Source: Conexibacter sp. CPCC 205762 (GTDB taxonomy: Bacteria > Actinomycetota > Thermoleophilia > Solirubrobacterales > Solirubrobacteraceae). Taken from it: a DNA stretch of 64,000 bases. Made by a program: the position numbers and the translations under genes. The stretch is from positions 34,478 to 98,477 of the forward strand of contig NZ_JAUTDN010000018.1 in NCBI RefSeq assembly GCF_030646155.1, written 5' to 3'. The notes beneath the pieces were generated by a model. It was not told where the DNA came from and made no database searches. It saw only the letters and a list, made by a program, of their open reading frames with translations. Below, one piece after another: positions 7,768-17,012 of this stretch; the stretch's first letter is position 1, and each line of letters opens with the position of its first letter.

Positions 7768-8600
7768 AGGCTCCAGTCGCCGAGCAGCGCGAGCGCCTCG
7801 GCCGACGGCGAGCCGGGCTCGGCCGAGTAGACGAACAGCGTCTGGTCGGGATCGTCGGGCAGCGGCAGCGCCTCGTAGGAGATCGTCAGCGGCCCGACGA
7901 CCGGGTGGTGGTAGCGCTTCGTGCCGTGGCTGCGTCTCAGCACCTCGTGGCGCGTCCACCAGCCGGCGAACTCGGGGCTCTTGATCGTCAGCTCGCCGAT
8001 CAGCGCCGACAGCTCCTGGTCGTCGGGGTTGGCGCCGGCGTCGAGCCGCAGCATCGCGACGTTCTCTCTCGCGATCGTCTCCCAGTCGACGTACAGCTCG
8101 CGCGTCGCCGGGTCGAGGAAGATCCAGCGGGCGTGGTTGCGCGCGGCCGGCGGCAGCGCGTCGAAGTCGCACAGCAGCGCCCGCGCCATCCGGTTGGTCG
8201 CGAGGATGTCGAGCCGCCGGCCGAGCACGAACGCCGGCGTCGGCAGCGTGTCGAGCAGCAGCCGCACGCCGGGGCGGACGCGCTGCGGCCGGGAGGCTCT
8301 GCGGCGGGCGGTCTGCGGGGCCGGCTTGGCGAGGTCGAAGAGGTGGGCGCGCTCGTGCTCGTCGAGCCGCAGCGCGCGGGCGATCGCGTCGAGCACCGAG
8401 GCCGAGACGCTCGCGTTGCGGCCCTGCTCCAGCCGCACGTAGTAGTCGACGGAGACGCCGGCCAGCCGCGCCAGCTCCTCGCGCCGCAGGCCGGGGACGC
8501 GGCGGTGGCCGTCGCCGCGGTCGAGCCCGACCGCCTCCGGCGCCAGCCGCGCGCGGCGGGAGCGGAGGAACTCGCGCAGCTCCTGCTTGGTCGTCGTCAT
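7764..8600 (-). CDS. XRE family regulator with MmyB-type ligand-binding domain
   Basis: 278 aa. The N-terminal HTH (LREFLRSRRARLAPEAVGL, then RRVPGLRREELARLAGVSVD and YYVRLEQGR) is the hallmark of the actinobacterial XRE/MmyB group. The C-terminal PAS-like MmyB domain begins near PTPAFVLGRRLDILATN and ends with PDQTLFVYSAEPGSPSAEAL. These regulators normally control a divergent oxidoreductase gene; here the divergent neighbour is an SDR gene. The same gene pairing recurs at 37453-39111. Confidence 0.9.
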   Translation of the reverse strand: MTTTKQELREFLRSRRARLAPEAVGLDRGDGHRRVPGLRREELARLAGVSVDYYVRLEQGRNASVSASVLDAIARALRLDEHERAHLFDLAKPAPQTARRRASRPQRVRPGVRLLLDTLPTPAFVLGRRLDILATNRMARALLCDFDALPPAARNHARWIFLDPATRELYVDWETIARENVAMLRLDAGANPDDQELSALIGELTIKSPEFAGWWTRHEVLRRSHGTKRYHHPVVGPLTISYEALPLPDDPDQTLFVYSAEPGSPSAEALALLGDWSL

Positions 8601-8723
8601 CGCCTGCCGAGTGTAGGCGCGGCGGGGTGCCGGCTGGGTGGGGAAGCTGGACCCCCTGTCGGCCCGTCCCCAGGCTGGACGCGCCTCTTCTCGCGCGGCG
8701 CCGGCGGTGGTGTCGTGGTCGCC

Positions 8724-9497
8724 ATGACCAACGACACCACCTCACTCGCCGGCCGCGTCGCCGTCGTCACCGGCGCCTCCAGCGGGATCGGCGCGGCGAC
8801 CGCGCTGGCGCTCGCGGCCGGCGGCGCGAAGGTCGCGCTGACCGCCCGCCGCCAGGATCGTCTCGACGCGCTCGCGGCGCAGATCGCCGACGCCGGCGGC
8901 GAGGCGCTGCCGCTCGCGCTCGACGTCACCGACCCCGACGCCGTGCAGCGCGTCGCGTCGCTGGTCGGCGAGCGGCTCGGCCGCGTCGACCTCGTCTTCG
9001 CCAACGCCGGCGTGATGCTGCCGGCGCCGATCGAGGAATTGCGGCGCGACCAGTGGGACCGGCAGATCGACCTCAACCTGAAGGGCCTGCTGTACACCGT
9101 CGAGGCGTTCGTGCCGAGCCTCGTCGCCGCGGCCGCCGCCGATGACGGCGTCGCCGACCTCGTGCTGACCTCCTCGATCGCCGCCCAGCACCTGTTCCCG
9201 AACTTCGCCGTCTACTCGGCGACGAAGGCGTTCGTCTCCCACCTCGGCGACCACCTGCGAACCGAGCTGGGCCCGCAGTTCGTCCGCACCGCGGCGATCG
9301 AGCCGGGGATCGTCGCGACCGAGCTGCAGAGCCACGTCACCGACGCCGGCGTGCAGGCCTGGCTGGCCGGCGCGGCCGAGTCGATGGAGCTGCTCGTCGC
9401 CGAGGACGTCGCCCGCGTCGTCGCCTTCATCGCCGCCCAGCCGCGCCACGTCAACCTCTCGCACGTGCGCGTGATGCCGACGCAGCAGGAGGCCTAG
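8724..9497 (+). CDS. Short-chain dehydrogenase/reductase (SDR)
   Basis: 257 aa. It contains AVVTGASSGIGAATA (TGxxxGIG), DLVFANAGV (NAG), LTSSIAAQH (catalytic Ser) and VYSATKAFV (YxxxK), then IEPGIVATEL. This is a classical NAD(P)-dependent SDR with complete catalytic residues. The ATG at 8724 places the cofactor motif at the usual position; the frame upstream is open but not SDR-like. It is transcribed divergently from the MmyB-type regulator, its probable controller. The substrate cannot be told. Confidence 0.88.
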   Translation: MTNDTTSLAGRVAVVTGASSGIGAATALALAAGGAKVALTARRQDRLDALAAQIADAGGEALPLALDVTDPDAVQRVASLVGERLGRVDLVFANAGVMLPAPIEELRRDQWDRQIDLNLKGLLYTVEAFVPSLVAAAAADDGVADLVLTSSIAAQHLFPNFAVYSATKAFVSHLGDHLRTELGPQFVRTAAIEPGIVATELQSHVTDAGVQAWLAGAAESMELLVAEDVARVVAFIAAQPRHVNLSHVRVMPTQQEA

Positions 9498-9549
9498 CGG
9501 GCGGCGGCGCCTCCCGTCCGCATCCTCGCGCGCCCATAGGATCCGGCGC

Positions 9550-9657
9550 ATGCCCATGGACAGCGCCGAGGCGCAGCGCCGGATCGACGCCGAGATCGCG
9601 ACCCTGCGCGCGCACAGCTACGAGATGGCGGAAGCGTGCAGGAAGTGCGGGTGGTGA
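9550..9657 (+). CDS. Small ORF, 35 aa, unknown
   Basis: MPMDSAEAQRRIDAEIATLR then AHSYEMAEACRKCGW: an amphipathic, helix-forming peptide with two closely spaced Cys (CRKC) near the end. It is followed by an overlapping small ORF whose GTG start lies in its last codons (GTGA). A four-base overlap like this is what real operons here use. No family recognised, and a start at the internal ATG (9556) is equally possible. Confidence 0.4.
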   Translation: MPMDSAEAQRRIDAEIATLRAHSYEMAEACRKCGW

Positions 9658-9824
9658 TCGAGCTCGTCCACGTCGATGCGCCGCCACGCGCGGTCGATTC
9701 AGAGCGGGCGGCGCTCCGCGCGGCGGCCCAGGCGGAGCGGGAGTGGCAGAAACGGATCGAGGGCACGGCCGACGATCCGTTGGTGAGAGCGCTCGAGGGC
9801 GCGAGGCGGCTTCGCGGTCTCTGA
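9654..9824 (+). CDS. Small ORF, about 56 aa, unknown
   Basis: It encodes an acidic/basic helical peptide (IELVHVDAPPRAVDSERAAL then RAAAQAEREWQKRIEG). I prefer the GTG at 9654 because AGGAAG lies eight bases upstream and the GTG overlaps the previous stop. An ATG at 9636 would add six residues. No known domain. Together with the preceding small ORF it may be a two-peptide unit, but coding status is uncertain. Confidence 0.4.
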   Translation: MIELVHVDAPPRAVDSERAALRAAAQAEREWQKRIEGTADDPLVRALEGARRLRGL

Positions 9825-9930
9825 CCCAGCGGCGACTACCGCGAGACTGACAGAGCACGGGCGACTCAAGGTTTCCGGTGCGTGGCCGTCCACTGACGGT
9901 AGAAGCGAATCCCCGGAGTCAGGAGCTGCC

Positions 9931-10290
9931 GTGTCCCGTCGTCTGAAGTCCGCCGTGCTCGTCCCGCTCGTCGCGCTCGCCGCCGTCCCCGCGCTCGCCC
10001 ACGCCGATCGCACGCCGACCGGCGCCGAGGCGAAGGCGATCGCGACCGCCGCGAAGGTGCCGGCGAGATGCCTGAAGATCCGCGTCTCGACGGTCAACGA
10101 GGCCTACGCCGGCATCTGGCGCCGCAACCTCAAGAAGGGCTGCGAGAAGTACCAGGCCGACGGCATCGCGGTCTACAAGAAGGGCCACCACGGCTGGAAG
10201 TTCGTGACCGCCGGCAGCTCGTTCGACTGCCCGGTCCCCGGCACGCCGAAGGCGGTCGCGAAGGACCTCGGCGTCACCTGCCACAACTGA
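9931..10290 (+). CDS. Small secreted protein of unknown function
   Basis: 119 aa from a GTG start with AGGAG five bases upstream. A signal peptide (MSRRLKSAVLVPLVALAAVP then ALAHA) leads to a basic mature domain of about 93 residues with four Cys (RCLKI, KGCEKY, FDCPVP, VTCHN), probably two disulfides. The WRRNLKKGCEKYQADGIAVY then KKGHHGWKFVTAGS segment looks like a compact extracellular domain, but I do not recognise the family. Likely monocistronic. Confidence 0.65.
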   Translation: MSRRLKSAVLVPLVALAAVPALAHADRTPTGAEAKAIATAAKVPARCLKIRVSTVNEAYAGIWRRNLKKGCEKYQADGIAVYKKGHHGWKFVTAGSSFDCPVPGTPKAVAKDLGVTCHN

Positions 10291-10421
10291 GCCGCTCTCT
10301 TCCGAACGGCGCGCGCGTCTCCCCCGATGGGGCGACGCCGCGGGCACGTTCTCCGGTGCCGGTGACGTGCGCCGATGCGCGAGCGTTGGCGGCGTCACCA
10401 CACCGGAAGAAGGGACGTTCG

Positions 10422-10517
10422 ATGTTCTCTCGTCTGCTCGTCGCCAGCGCCTGTGCGCTCGGCATCTCCGGGGCGCTCGGCGCCTCCTCCGCGCTCGCCG
10501 AGGAACCGATCCGGTGA
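10422..10517 (+). pseudogene. Signal-peptide-only ORF, probably truncated by frameshift
   Basis: A GAAGAAGGGA ribosome-binding region precedes an ATG encoding MFSRLLVASACALGISGALG then ASSALA: a convincing signal peptide. The frame stops six residues after the predicted cleavage site. Both other plus frames stay open for another 80-100 bases after the stop (one reads GDLLVGRQDPVAAERAGQRI, the other DPVTCSSADRTRS). A small indel near 10510 could therefore have broken a short secreted protein. It could also be a genuine tiny peptide. Confidence 0.3.
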
Positions 10518-10601
10518 CCTGCTCGTCGGCAGACAGGACCCGGTCGCGGCCGAGCGCGCCGGGCAGCGGATCCCCGGGCACCGGGTCGCGACCGGCTGAC
10601 C

Positions 10602-11771
10602 TCAGCCGCGCGCCGCGTCGATCCCCAGCTCGGCCAGCACCTCCTGCGTGTGCTGGCCGAGCGCGGGCGGCGGCGTGGGCGTGGCGTCCGGGCCGAGGAA
10701 GGGCAGGCGCAGGTGGGGGAGCGCGCGATCTGTGGGTCTGTCAGACCCGGAGATTGCGTCCTGCGACAGAAACAACTGGCGCTCGACCGTCAGCGGGTCG
10801 GCGAGCGCGACATCGAGGCGGTTGACGGGGGAGACGGGCACCTCCGCGTCGCGCAGCAGCGCGGCCAGCGCCTCGCTGCCGTGCCGGCGCGTCTCCGCCT
10901 CCAGCAGGTCATGCAGCTCGGGTCGGTTCGCCAGGCGGTCGGCGACGGTCGCGAAGCGCTCCTCGCCGGCGAGCGACTCGATCCCAAGCGCGCGGCAGAG
11001 GCGGCGGAAGATCGCGTTGTTGCCGGCCGCGACCATCACCGTCCCGTCGGCGGTCGCGAAGGTCTCGTACGGCGCCGCGATCGGGGTCGCCGCACCGGTC
11101 CGCTGCGGCGGCGTGCCGGTCGCCAGCATCGACAGCAGCTGGTGGCACATCAGGAAGAAGCCGGCGTCGACCAGCGCCGTCTCGACGCGCTCGCCGGCGC
11201 CGGTCGCCGCGCGCCGCGCCAGCGCCGCCTGGATCGCCGTCGCCGCCCACATCCCGGTCGTGATGTCGATCAGCGACGGCGGCACGCGCGCCGGCTCGCC
11301 GTCGGGGTGCCCGTTGGCGGCCATGATCCCGCAGAACGCCTGCACGACCGGGTCGTAGCCGGGCAGGTCGCGCCCGAGCGGCCCGGTCCCGTAGGCGTTG
11401 ACCGAGCAGTAGACGAGCCGCGGGTTGCGCGCGCGCAGGGCATCCCACGACAGCCCGAGGCGGTCGAGCTTGCCGGGGCGGAAGCTCTCGACGAAGACGT
11501 CGGCGCGGTCGACCAGCCGCAGCACGGCGTCGAGCCCCTCGGCGGTCGTGAGATCGAGCGCGACGCTGCGCTTGTTGCGGTTGAACGCCTGGAACAGCGT
11601 CGCGACCTCGTCGTGGAACGGCGGCAGCCAGCGGCCGTCGTCGCCGTGCGGCCGCTCGACCTTGACGACGTCGGCGCCGAGGTCGGCGAGCACCATCGTC
11701 GCCATCGGGCCGGCGATCATCGCCGTCAGGTCGACGACCCGCAGCCCCTCGTACGCGCGCGCGAGCGTCAT
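10602..11771 (-). CDS. CaiB/BaiF (family III) CoA-transferase
   Basis: 389 aa. The N-terminus [20 protein letters not shown] then [11 protein letters not shown] is diagnostic of family III CoA-transferases. [20 protein letters not shown] and PGYDPVVQA are further family motifs, and the Asp of PSLIDITTG corresponds to the catalytic aspartate that forms the acyl-enzyme. It moves CoA between two acyl groups in the cytosol. Its ATG overlaps the stop of the alcohol dehydrogenase (ATGA), making it last in a cupin-ADH-CoA-transferase operon. A divergent HMG-CoA-lyase-like gene suggests an acceptor such as 3-hydroxy-3-methylglutarate, as for SUGCT-type members; this is inference. Confidence 0.85.
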   Translation of the reverse strand: MTLARAYEGLRVVDLTAMIAGPMATMVLADLGADVVKVERPHGDDGRWLPPFHDEVATLFQAFNRNKRSVALDLTTAEGLDAVLRLVDRADVFVESFRPGKLDRLGLSWDALRARNPRLVYCSVNAYGTGPLGRDLPGYDPVVQAFCGIMAANGHPDGEPARVPPSLIDITTGMWAATAIQAALARRAATGAGERVETALVDAGFFLMCHQLLSMLATGTPPQRTGAATPIAAPYETFATADGTVMVAAGNNAIFRRLCRALGIESLAGEERFATVADRLANRPELHDLLEAETRRHGSEALAALLRDAEVPVSPVNRLDVALADPLTVERQLFLSQDAISGSDRPTDRALPHLRLPFLGPDATPTPPPALGQHTQEVLAELGIDAARG

Positions 11772-12895
11772 CGATCGAGCGCCGGGCGGATCAGCGGCTT
11801 GATCTGCTCCATCCGCCGCATCGCCGCCATCGCCTCGGCGAGCTGCCCGAGGCCGTACTCCTGGCCGAGCATGCGGCCCCATTCGAAGCGGTCGCGGTAG
11901 CGGTCGAGCGCGCTCATCGCCGTGTGGTAGTCGCCGATCGCGCCGCTCATCGAGCCGCGCATCTGGATCCCGCGCGTGACCATCGTCGCGACCGGCAGCG
12001 GCTGCGGCGGCCCGCCGAGCGTCCCCATCAGCACGTAGCGGCCGTTGCGGGCGACCATCTCGACGCCCTCGCTGACGACGCCGGGCGCGCCGGCCAGCTC
12101 GAACAGGACCGAGGCGCCGCGGCCGGTGATCGCGCGCACCGCCTCGACGCGCGCTCTCGGATCGCCGTCGGGGTCGACCAGCACGACGTCGGTCGCGCCC
12201 CACTCGCGTGCCAGCTCGAGCCGCTCGGCCGGGCCGCCGACGACGACCAGCCGGCGCGGCTGGTGGAGCGACAGCAGCGCGGTCGCGAACAGGCCCAGCG
12301 GCCCCGCGCCCTGCACGACGACGGTGTCGGTGAAGTCGATCGGGCCGGCGATCTCCAAGGCGCGGACGACCGTTCGCAGCGCGCACGAGCCGGCAGACGC
12401 CCAGCCGCTCTGCACCGCGTCCGGCACGCGCACGCGCCCGGCCTCCGGCCGCACGATCCCCAGCTCGGCGAAGGTGCCGGTGAAGTGCGGCGGCAGCGAG
12501 CAGTCGTTGAGGTAGCCGATGTAGCGGGTCGAGCAGAGGACGGGCTCGCGCTCGACTGTGCACTCGTGGCAGTGGCCGCAGGGCGCATGCGCCCACACGA
12601 CGCGGTCGCCGACGCGCAGCTCCTGGCCGACGCTGTCGACCTCGGCGCCGGCGCCGATCTCCGTCACGATCCCGGCCATCTCGTGGCCGAGGATCAGCGG
12701 CGGCGTGATCGGCAGCACGCCGGCCATGTGGCCCTGCCAGACGTGCACGTCGGAGCCGCAGACGGTCGCGACGTCGATCTCGACCACGAGCCCGCCGGGC
12801 GCCGCGGTCGGCGCCGGGAACTCGCGCACCTCGAACGCGGCGCCGTACTCCTCCAGCACGGCGGCGCGCGCGGTCCGCTGCGCGACGGCGCTCAT
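11768..12895 (-). CDS. Zinc-dependent medium-chain alcohol dehydrogenase
   Basis: 375 aa. Catalytic zinc ligands are visible in [12 protein letters not shown] and GHEMAG. The structural-zinc lobe is [18 protein letters not shown], and the NAD-binding motif is [12 protein letters not shown] (GxGPLG) with a following VVVGG strand. Such enzymes oxidise primary or secondary alcohols to carbonyls. It lies between the cupin and CoA-transferase genes with four-base overlaps on both sides, so the three proteins are made together. The substrate is unknown; the neighbouring aldehyde dehydrogenase would accept an aldehyde product. Confidence 0.88.
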   Translation of the reverse strand: MSAVAQRTARAAVLEEYGAAFEVREFPAPTAAPGGLVVEIDVATVCGSDVHVWQGHMAGVLPITPPLILGHEMAGIVTEIGAGAEVDSVGQELRVGDRVVWAHAPCGHCHECTVEREPVLCSTRYIGYLNDCSLPPHFTGTFAELGIVRPEAGRVRVPDAVQSGWASAGSCALRTVVRALEIAGPIDFTDTVVVQGAGPLGLFATALLSLHQPRRLVVVGGPAERLELAREWGATDVVLVDPDGDPRARVEAVRAITGRGASVLFELAGAPGVVSEGVEMVARNGRYVLMGTLGGPPQPLPVATMVTRGIQMRGSMSGAIGDYHTAMSALDRYRDRFEWGRMLGQEYGLGQLAEAMAAMRRMEQIKPLIRPALDR

Positions 12896-13428
12896 GCTGC
12901 GCGCTCCGCGCCGACCAGCACGAACAGCAGCTCGACGCGCTCGGCGGACCGGTTCGTCCAGCGGTGTGAGGTGCCGTTCTGGACGATCGTGTCGCCGGCC
13001 CGCAGGGTCCGCTCCTCGCCGCCGGGCAGCTCCAGCACGACCTCGCCGGAGAGCACGATCGCGACGTCGGTCGTGTCGCTGCGGTGCATGCCCGGGTCGT
13101 CGTCGGCGAAGGTGTCGAGCAGGCCGGGGAAGACCGCGTTCGTGTGCGCCAGCGCCTCCGCCGAGCCGGCGTCGTCGGGCACCGGGTGATCGGCCGGCGG
13201 CAGCGAGAAGGTGACGAAGCGGAAGCCGCCGACGGGCGGGAAGTGGTCGCGCCAGGCCGGCTGCTCGCCGCTGTCGGGGTAGGCGGCGGGGCCGTCGGCG
13301 CCCCACAGGTACAGCATCTCGACGCCCGGCAGGCCGGGCGAGGTCTGGGGCTGCAGGGCCGCGTCGCTGGCAACGATCGCGGCGCCCGCGGCGTCGTGGC
13401 CGGTGACGACCCGTCGACGGCTGGCCAT
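12892..13428 (-). CDS. Cupin-domain protein
   Basis: 178 aa. The C-terminal half is a cupin barrel: [20 protein letters not shown], then [17 protein letters not shown], with the typical HRW/NRS end. The N-terminal 80 residues ([20 protein letters not shown]) form an additional beta-rich arm. The canonical cupin motif 1 histidines are incomplete (MHRSDTTD supplies one), so metal binding is uncertain. It may be an isomerase/dioxygenase-like enzyme or a ligand sensor. The ATG at 13428 has a GAGGAGAG ribosome-binding site. It is first of the minus-strand operon, divergent from the GntR regulator. Confidence 0.8.
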   Translation of the reverse strand: MASRRRVVTGHDAAGAAIVASDAALQPQTSPGLPGVEMLYLWGADGPAAYPDSGEQPAWRDHFPPVGGFRFVTFSLPPADHPVPDDAGSAEALAHTNAVFPGLLDTFADDDPGMHRSDTTDVAIVLSGEVVLELPGGEERTLRAGDTIVQNGTSHRWTNRSAERVELLFVLVGAERAA

Positions 13429-13550
13429 CGCTCTCTCCTCTCGATCTCTCACTCCAGCTCGGCGGCACCTCGCGGTGTGCCGAGCGAGGCTGAATGTATA
13501 CCAAGTGAGCCTCAGATGGCCAGAATCGGCATTAAATTCACGAAACGGGA

Positions 13551-13572
13551 TACCGAATGCTTGCAATCGGTA
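13551..13572. promoter_or_regulatory. Inverted repeat in the divergent GntR-cupin promoter region
   Basis: The 198-bp divergent region is noticeably AT-rich between 13490 and 13590. It contains the perfect inverted repeat TACCGA (13551-13556) / TCGGTA (13567-13572) with a 10-bp spacer, and a second short palindrome GTATAC near 13496. These are candidate operators for the adjacent GntR regulator controlling both operons. Confidence 0.5.
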
Positions 13573-13626
13573 CTCCGAACCGTTAGGACTTGCAGCGTCG
13601 TCCCGCAGCACCCAGAGGAGAGAGAG

Positions 13627-14388
13627 ATGGAGCGACCCGCTGACCGCGCGGACGCCGACAGCGGCCGCCGCGACGCAACCGAGCATGCCTACCTGGAGAT
13701 CCGCAGCCGGATCGCCAGCGGCGAATATCCGCAGGGCTCCCCGCTGCCCGAGGCGGCGCTGTCGAGAGCGCTCGGCGTCAGCCGCACGCCGGTCCGCGCG
13801 GCGCTCGCGCGGCTCAACGCCGACGGGCTGGTCGAGCAGATGCCGAACCGGCGCGTCGTCGTCGCGCAGTGGAACGCCGGCGACGTCGAGGAGATCTTCA
13901 GCCTGCGCGCGGTGCTGGAGTCGCACGGCGCGCAGCTCGCCGCCGTCCAGGTCACGCCCGAGCAGGTCGGCGAGCTGGAGGCCCTCTGCGACCAGATGGA
14001 GGCCGCGCTGGCGGCGCAGGAGCCGGGCTGGCTGCAGCAGGTGACCGCGCTCAACAACAGGTTCCACAGCGGCGTGCTGGCGGCGACCGGCAACAGGCGG
14101 CTGGTGGCGCTCGTCGCGTCGATCGTCGAGATCCCGCTGACGCACCGCACGATCGGCCGGTACACCGTTCCGGAGCTGGAGCGCTCGTGGGCCGAGCACC
14201 GCGCGATCACCGAGGCCTTCCACCGCCGCGACGGCGAGTGGGCCGGCGCGATCATGCGCTCGCACATCCTCACCGGCCGCACGATCACCGTCTACGGCGC
14301 CGGCCACCCGACCGCGGCCGAGCTGGACCCGCTCGCCGATCCCGAGTCGATCCCGGCCATCGCCGACGCGAAGGAGCAGCAGAGATGA
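13627..14388 (+). CDS. GntR family (FadR/FCD-type) regulator
   Basis: 253 aa. The winged HTH is YLEIRSRIASGEYPQGSPLP, then EAALSRALGVSRTPVRAALA and RLNADGLV, the GntR signature. An all-helical FCD effector domain follows (EEIFSLRAVLESHGAQLAA, FHSGVLAATGNRRL and HRAITEAFHRRD); these His/Asp residues often bind a metal and a carboxylate ligand. A strong GAGGAGAGAG site precedes ATG 13627. Its stop overlaps the ABC permease start (ATGA), so regulator and transporter are co-transcribed. It probably controls the whole divergent catabolic locus in response to an organic acid. Confidence 0.9.
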   Translation: MERPADRADADSGRRDATEHAYLEIRSRIASGEYPQGSPLPEAALSRALGVSRTPVRAALARLNADGLVEQMPNRRVVVAQWNAGDVEEIFSLRAVLESHGAQLAAVQVTPEQVGELEALCDQMEAALAAQEPGWLQQVTALNNRFHSGVLAATGNRRLVALVASIVEIPLTHRTIGRYTVPELERSWAEHRAITEAFHRRDGEWAGAIMRSHILTGRTITVYGAGHPTAAELDPLADPESIPAIADAKEQQR

Positions 14389-15386
14389 GCGTCGCCACCC
14401 CCTCGGCGCCCGACGTCGCGGCCGCCCCTGCCGCGCAGCCGTCGCTGGCGCGCCGGATCGCGACCAACCGGCCGGCGATCGCGACGCTGTTCCTCGTGCT
14501 GCTGGTCGGCTACTTCACGCTGCGGCTGCCCGACACGTACCTGACGGCCGACAACATGAAGTCGATCCTGACGCAGCAGTCGGTGCTGATCGTGCTCGCG
14601 CTCGGCGTCACCTTCGTGCTCGTGATCGGCGAGTTCGACCTCTCGTTCGCCTCGACGCTCGGCCTCGCCGGCGCCGTCTCGATCCTGCTGATGTCCGACC
14701 GCGGCGTCTCGCCGCTGATCGCGATCCTCGCCGCGCTCGCCGTCGGCGTCGCGGTCGGCACCGCCAACGGCGTCGCCGTCGCGTGGGGCCGCGCGCCCGC
14801 GTTCATCGCGACGCTCGCGGCCGGCTCGGTCGCGGTCGGGATCGAGCAGCTGCTGACCGACAACGAGACGATCGCGGACAGAATCCCCGGCTCCTACCTC
14901 GACTTCACGCTCGCCGAGAAGGCCGGGCTGCCGCTGTCGACGTGGCTGACGCTCGCGCTCGTGATCGTCGCGATCGTGCTGATGTCGTTCACGACCTTCG
15001 GCCGCCGCCTGCGCGCGACCGGCCTCAACCCGAGCGCGGTCACGCTCGCCGGCATCTCCGTCAGCAAGGTCCGCCTCGCCGCCTTCGTCGCGCTCGGCCT
15101 GATCGCCGGCCTCGCGGGCGTGATGGTCACCTCGCAGGGCGGCTCGTACTTCCCCAACTCCGGCGCCGGCCTGCTGCTGCCGCCGTACTCGGCCGTCTTC
15201 CTCGGCGCCGCCGTCGTCGGGCGCGGCCGCTTCAGCCCCGGCGCGACCGTCTTCGGCGTCGCCTTCATCGCGCTGCTGGAGCGCGGCCTGACGATGCTCG
15301 ACCAGAAGGCGGCCGTGATCCAGCTGATCGAGGGCGCGGTGCTGCTCGCGGCGGTCGTTCTCGCGCGCCAGGAGCGGAAGCGGTGA
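14385..15386 (+). CDS. ABC importer permease, ribose/RbsC type
   Basis: 333 aa with 8-10 hydrophobic segments. The family motifs are VLIVLALGVTFVLVIGEFDL then SFASTLGLAG (RbsC: GEIDLSVGS-like), GTANGVAVAWGRAPAFIATL (N-G...PAFIxTL) and the loop GRRLRATGLNPSAVTLAGI then SVSKVR, where the ATPase docks. This family carries sugars, sugar-like polyols, autoinducer-2 and some small organic ligands. It overlaps both neighbours by four bases (ATGA and GTGA). Confidence 0.9.
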   Translation: MSVATPSAPDVAAAPAAQPSLARRIATNRPAIATLFLVLLVGYFTLRLPDTYLTADNMKSILTQQSVLIVLALGVTFVLVIGEFDLSFASTLGLAGAVSILLMSDRGVSPLIAILAALAVGVAVGTANGVAVAWGRAPAFIATLAAGSVAVGIEQLLTDNETIADRIPGSYLDFTLAEKAGLPLSTWLTLALVIVAIVLMSFTTFGRRLRATGLNPSAVTLAGISVSKVRLAAFVALGLIAGLAGVMVTSQGGSYFPNSGAGLLLPPYSAVFLGAAVVGRGRFSPGATVFGVAFIALLERGLTMLDQKAAVIQLIEGAVLLAAVVLARQERKR

Positions 15387-16987
15387 GCGCCGCGGCGGAG
15401 GCGGCCGGCGGCGTGGCGGGCGCGCCGGGCGCGGCGGCCGCGCTGCGGGCCGAGGGCGTCGGCAAGCGCTACGGCGACGCGGTCGTGCTGAGCGACGTCG
15501 CGATAGAGCTGCGCGGCGGCCGCGTCGACGGGCTGATCGGCCGCAACGGCGCCGGCAAGTCGACGCTCGTCAACGTCCTCACCGGCCGCACGCCGGCCGA
15601 CGCGGGGACGATCGCCGTCGGCGGCGCGGCGCTGTCGCTGCGCGGTCCCGCCGACGCGCTCGCGGCAGGCGTCGTCGCGGTCCCGCAGGAGCTGGTGATG
15701 CCGCTCGACATGACCGTCACCGAGGTCGTCACCTTCGGCGCCGAGCCGACCCGCGGCGCCTTCCTCGCCCGCCGCCGCGCCGACCGCGAGGTGCGCGAGC
15801 TGCTCGCCTCGATCGGGCTCGACGTCGACGTGCGCAGACGCGTCAGCGAGCTGCCGGTCTCGTGGCAGCGGGTCGTGCTGCTGGCGCAGGCGCTGCACCG
15901 CGCGGCGAGAGTGCTGATCCTCGACGAGCCGACCGCGGCGATGAACGCCGAGGACTGCCAGCGCGTGCTGGCGGTCGTGCGGCGGCTGCGCGAGCGCGGC
16001 CTGGCGATCCTCTACATCAGCCACCGCTTCGACGAGGTCGAGCAGCTCTGCGACCGCGTCACGGTGATGGCCGACGGCCGCGTCGTCGACGCGATGGAGG
16101 GCGACGCGCTCACGCACGCGCGGCTCGTGCAGGCGATCACGGGCTCGGAGGTCGAGGCCGAGCGGCCGGCGCGGCGCACGCGCGGCGGCGCCATGGCCAA
16201 CGCCCCCGCGCCCGGTGACGCGGTCGCGCCCGCCGGCGCCTCCGCGCCCGCCGACGCCCCCGCCCTCACCGCCACCGCCCTGCGCGGCGCCAAGCTCGAC
16301 GGCGTCGACCTGCGCGTCGCGGCGGGCGAGATCGTCGGCGTCGCCGGGCTGCCCGGCTCGGGCGTCGAGGAGCTGTTCCTGCAGCTCGCCGGCCACGAGC
16401 GGCCGGCCGGCGGCAGCGTCGCCGTCGGCGAGCGCAGGCTGACCTCGATGCGCGCCGCCAAGCGGCTCGGCGTCAGCTTCCTGCCGGCCTCGCGCGCGGC
16501 GGCGGCGCTGACGAGCGAGCCGGTGCTGGAGAACCTCGCGCTGCCGGCGCTGGAGCAGTGCGGCCGGCGCGGGTTCGTCACGCCGGCCGCGATCCGCCGG
16601 CGGGCGGGCGAGGTGGTCGAGCGGCTGTCGCTGCGGCCGGTCGCCGAGCGGCGGATGGGCCAGCTGTCGGGCGGCAACCAGCAGCGCGTGCTGGTCGGCG
16701 CGAAGCTGCTCGCGCAGCCGCGCTTCCTGCTGCTGGAGGACCCCACGGTCGGGGTCGACGTGGCGGCGCGCGCCGAGCTGCACGCGCTGCTGTGGAGTCT
16801 TGCCGACGAGGGCTTCGGCTGTCTCGTCGGATCGAGCGACGCGGAGGAGCTGCTCGAGCTCTGCGACCGCGTCGCCGTCTTCCGGCGCGGCCGCATCGTC
16901 GCGTCGTTCGCCGCCGCCGAGGCGAGCGAGCAGAAGCTCGTCGCCGCGATGACCGGCGATGTCGCCGCCCCCGCGGCGCACCAGTAA
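15383..16987 (+). CDS. ABC importer ATPase, RbsA type with two nucleotide-binding domains
   Basis: 534 aa, GTG start overlapping the permease stop. Domain 1 has an intact Walker A (GRNGAGKST, about residue 53) and Walker B (VLILDEPTAA), but its signature is ELPVSWQRV instead of LSxGxxQ. Domain 2 has a degenerate Walker A (GLPGSGVEE, no Lys), an intact signature LSGGNQQ, and LLLEDPT where LLLDEPT is expected. One composite ATP site is therefore complete and the other heavily degraded, an extreme form of the asymmetry usual in RbsA. An Ala/Pro-rich linker (about 270-295) joins the domains. Part of the GntR-permease-ATPase-binding protein operon. Confidence 0.9.
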   Translation: MSAAAEAAGGVAGAPGAAAALRAEGVGKRYGDAVVLSDVAIELRGGRVDGLIGRNGAGKSTLVNVLTGRTPADAGTIAVGGAALSLRGPADALAAGVVAVPQELVMPLDMTVTEVVTFGAEPTRGAFLARRRADREVRELLASIGLDVDVRRRVSELPVSWQRVVLLAQALHRAARVLILDEPTAAMNAEDCQRVLAVVRRLRERGLAILYISHRFDEVEQLCDRVTVMADGRVVDAMEGDALTHARLVQAITGSEVEAERPARRTRGGAMANAPAPGDAVAPAGASAPADAPALTATALRGAKLDGVDLRVAAGEIVGVAGLPGSGVEELFLQLAGHERPAGGSVAVGERRLTSMRAAKRLGVSFLPASRAAAALTSEPVLENLALPALEQCGRRGFVTPAAIRRRAGEVVERLSLRPVAERRMGQLSGGNQQRVLVGAKLLAQPRFLLLEDPTVGVDVAARAELHALLWSLADEGFGCLVGSSDAEELLELCDRVAVFRRGRIVASFAAAEASEQKLVAAMTGDVAAPAAHQ

Positions 16988-17012
16988 CACCCCACAGAGG
17001 AGGAGAGAAGGG

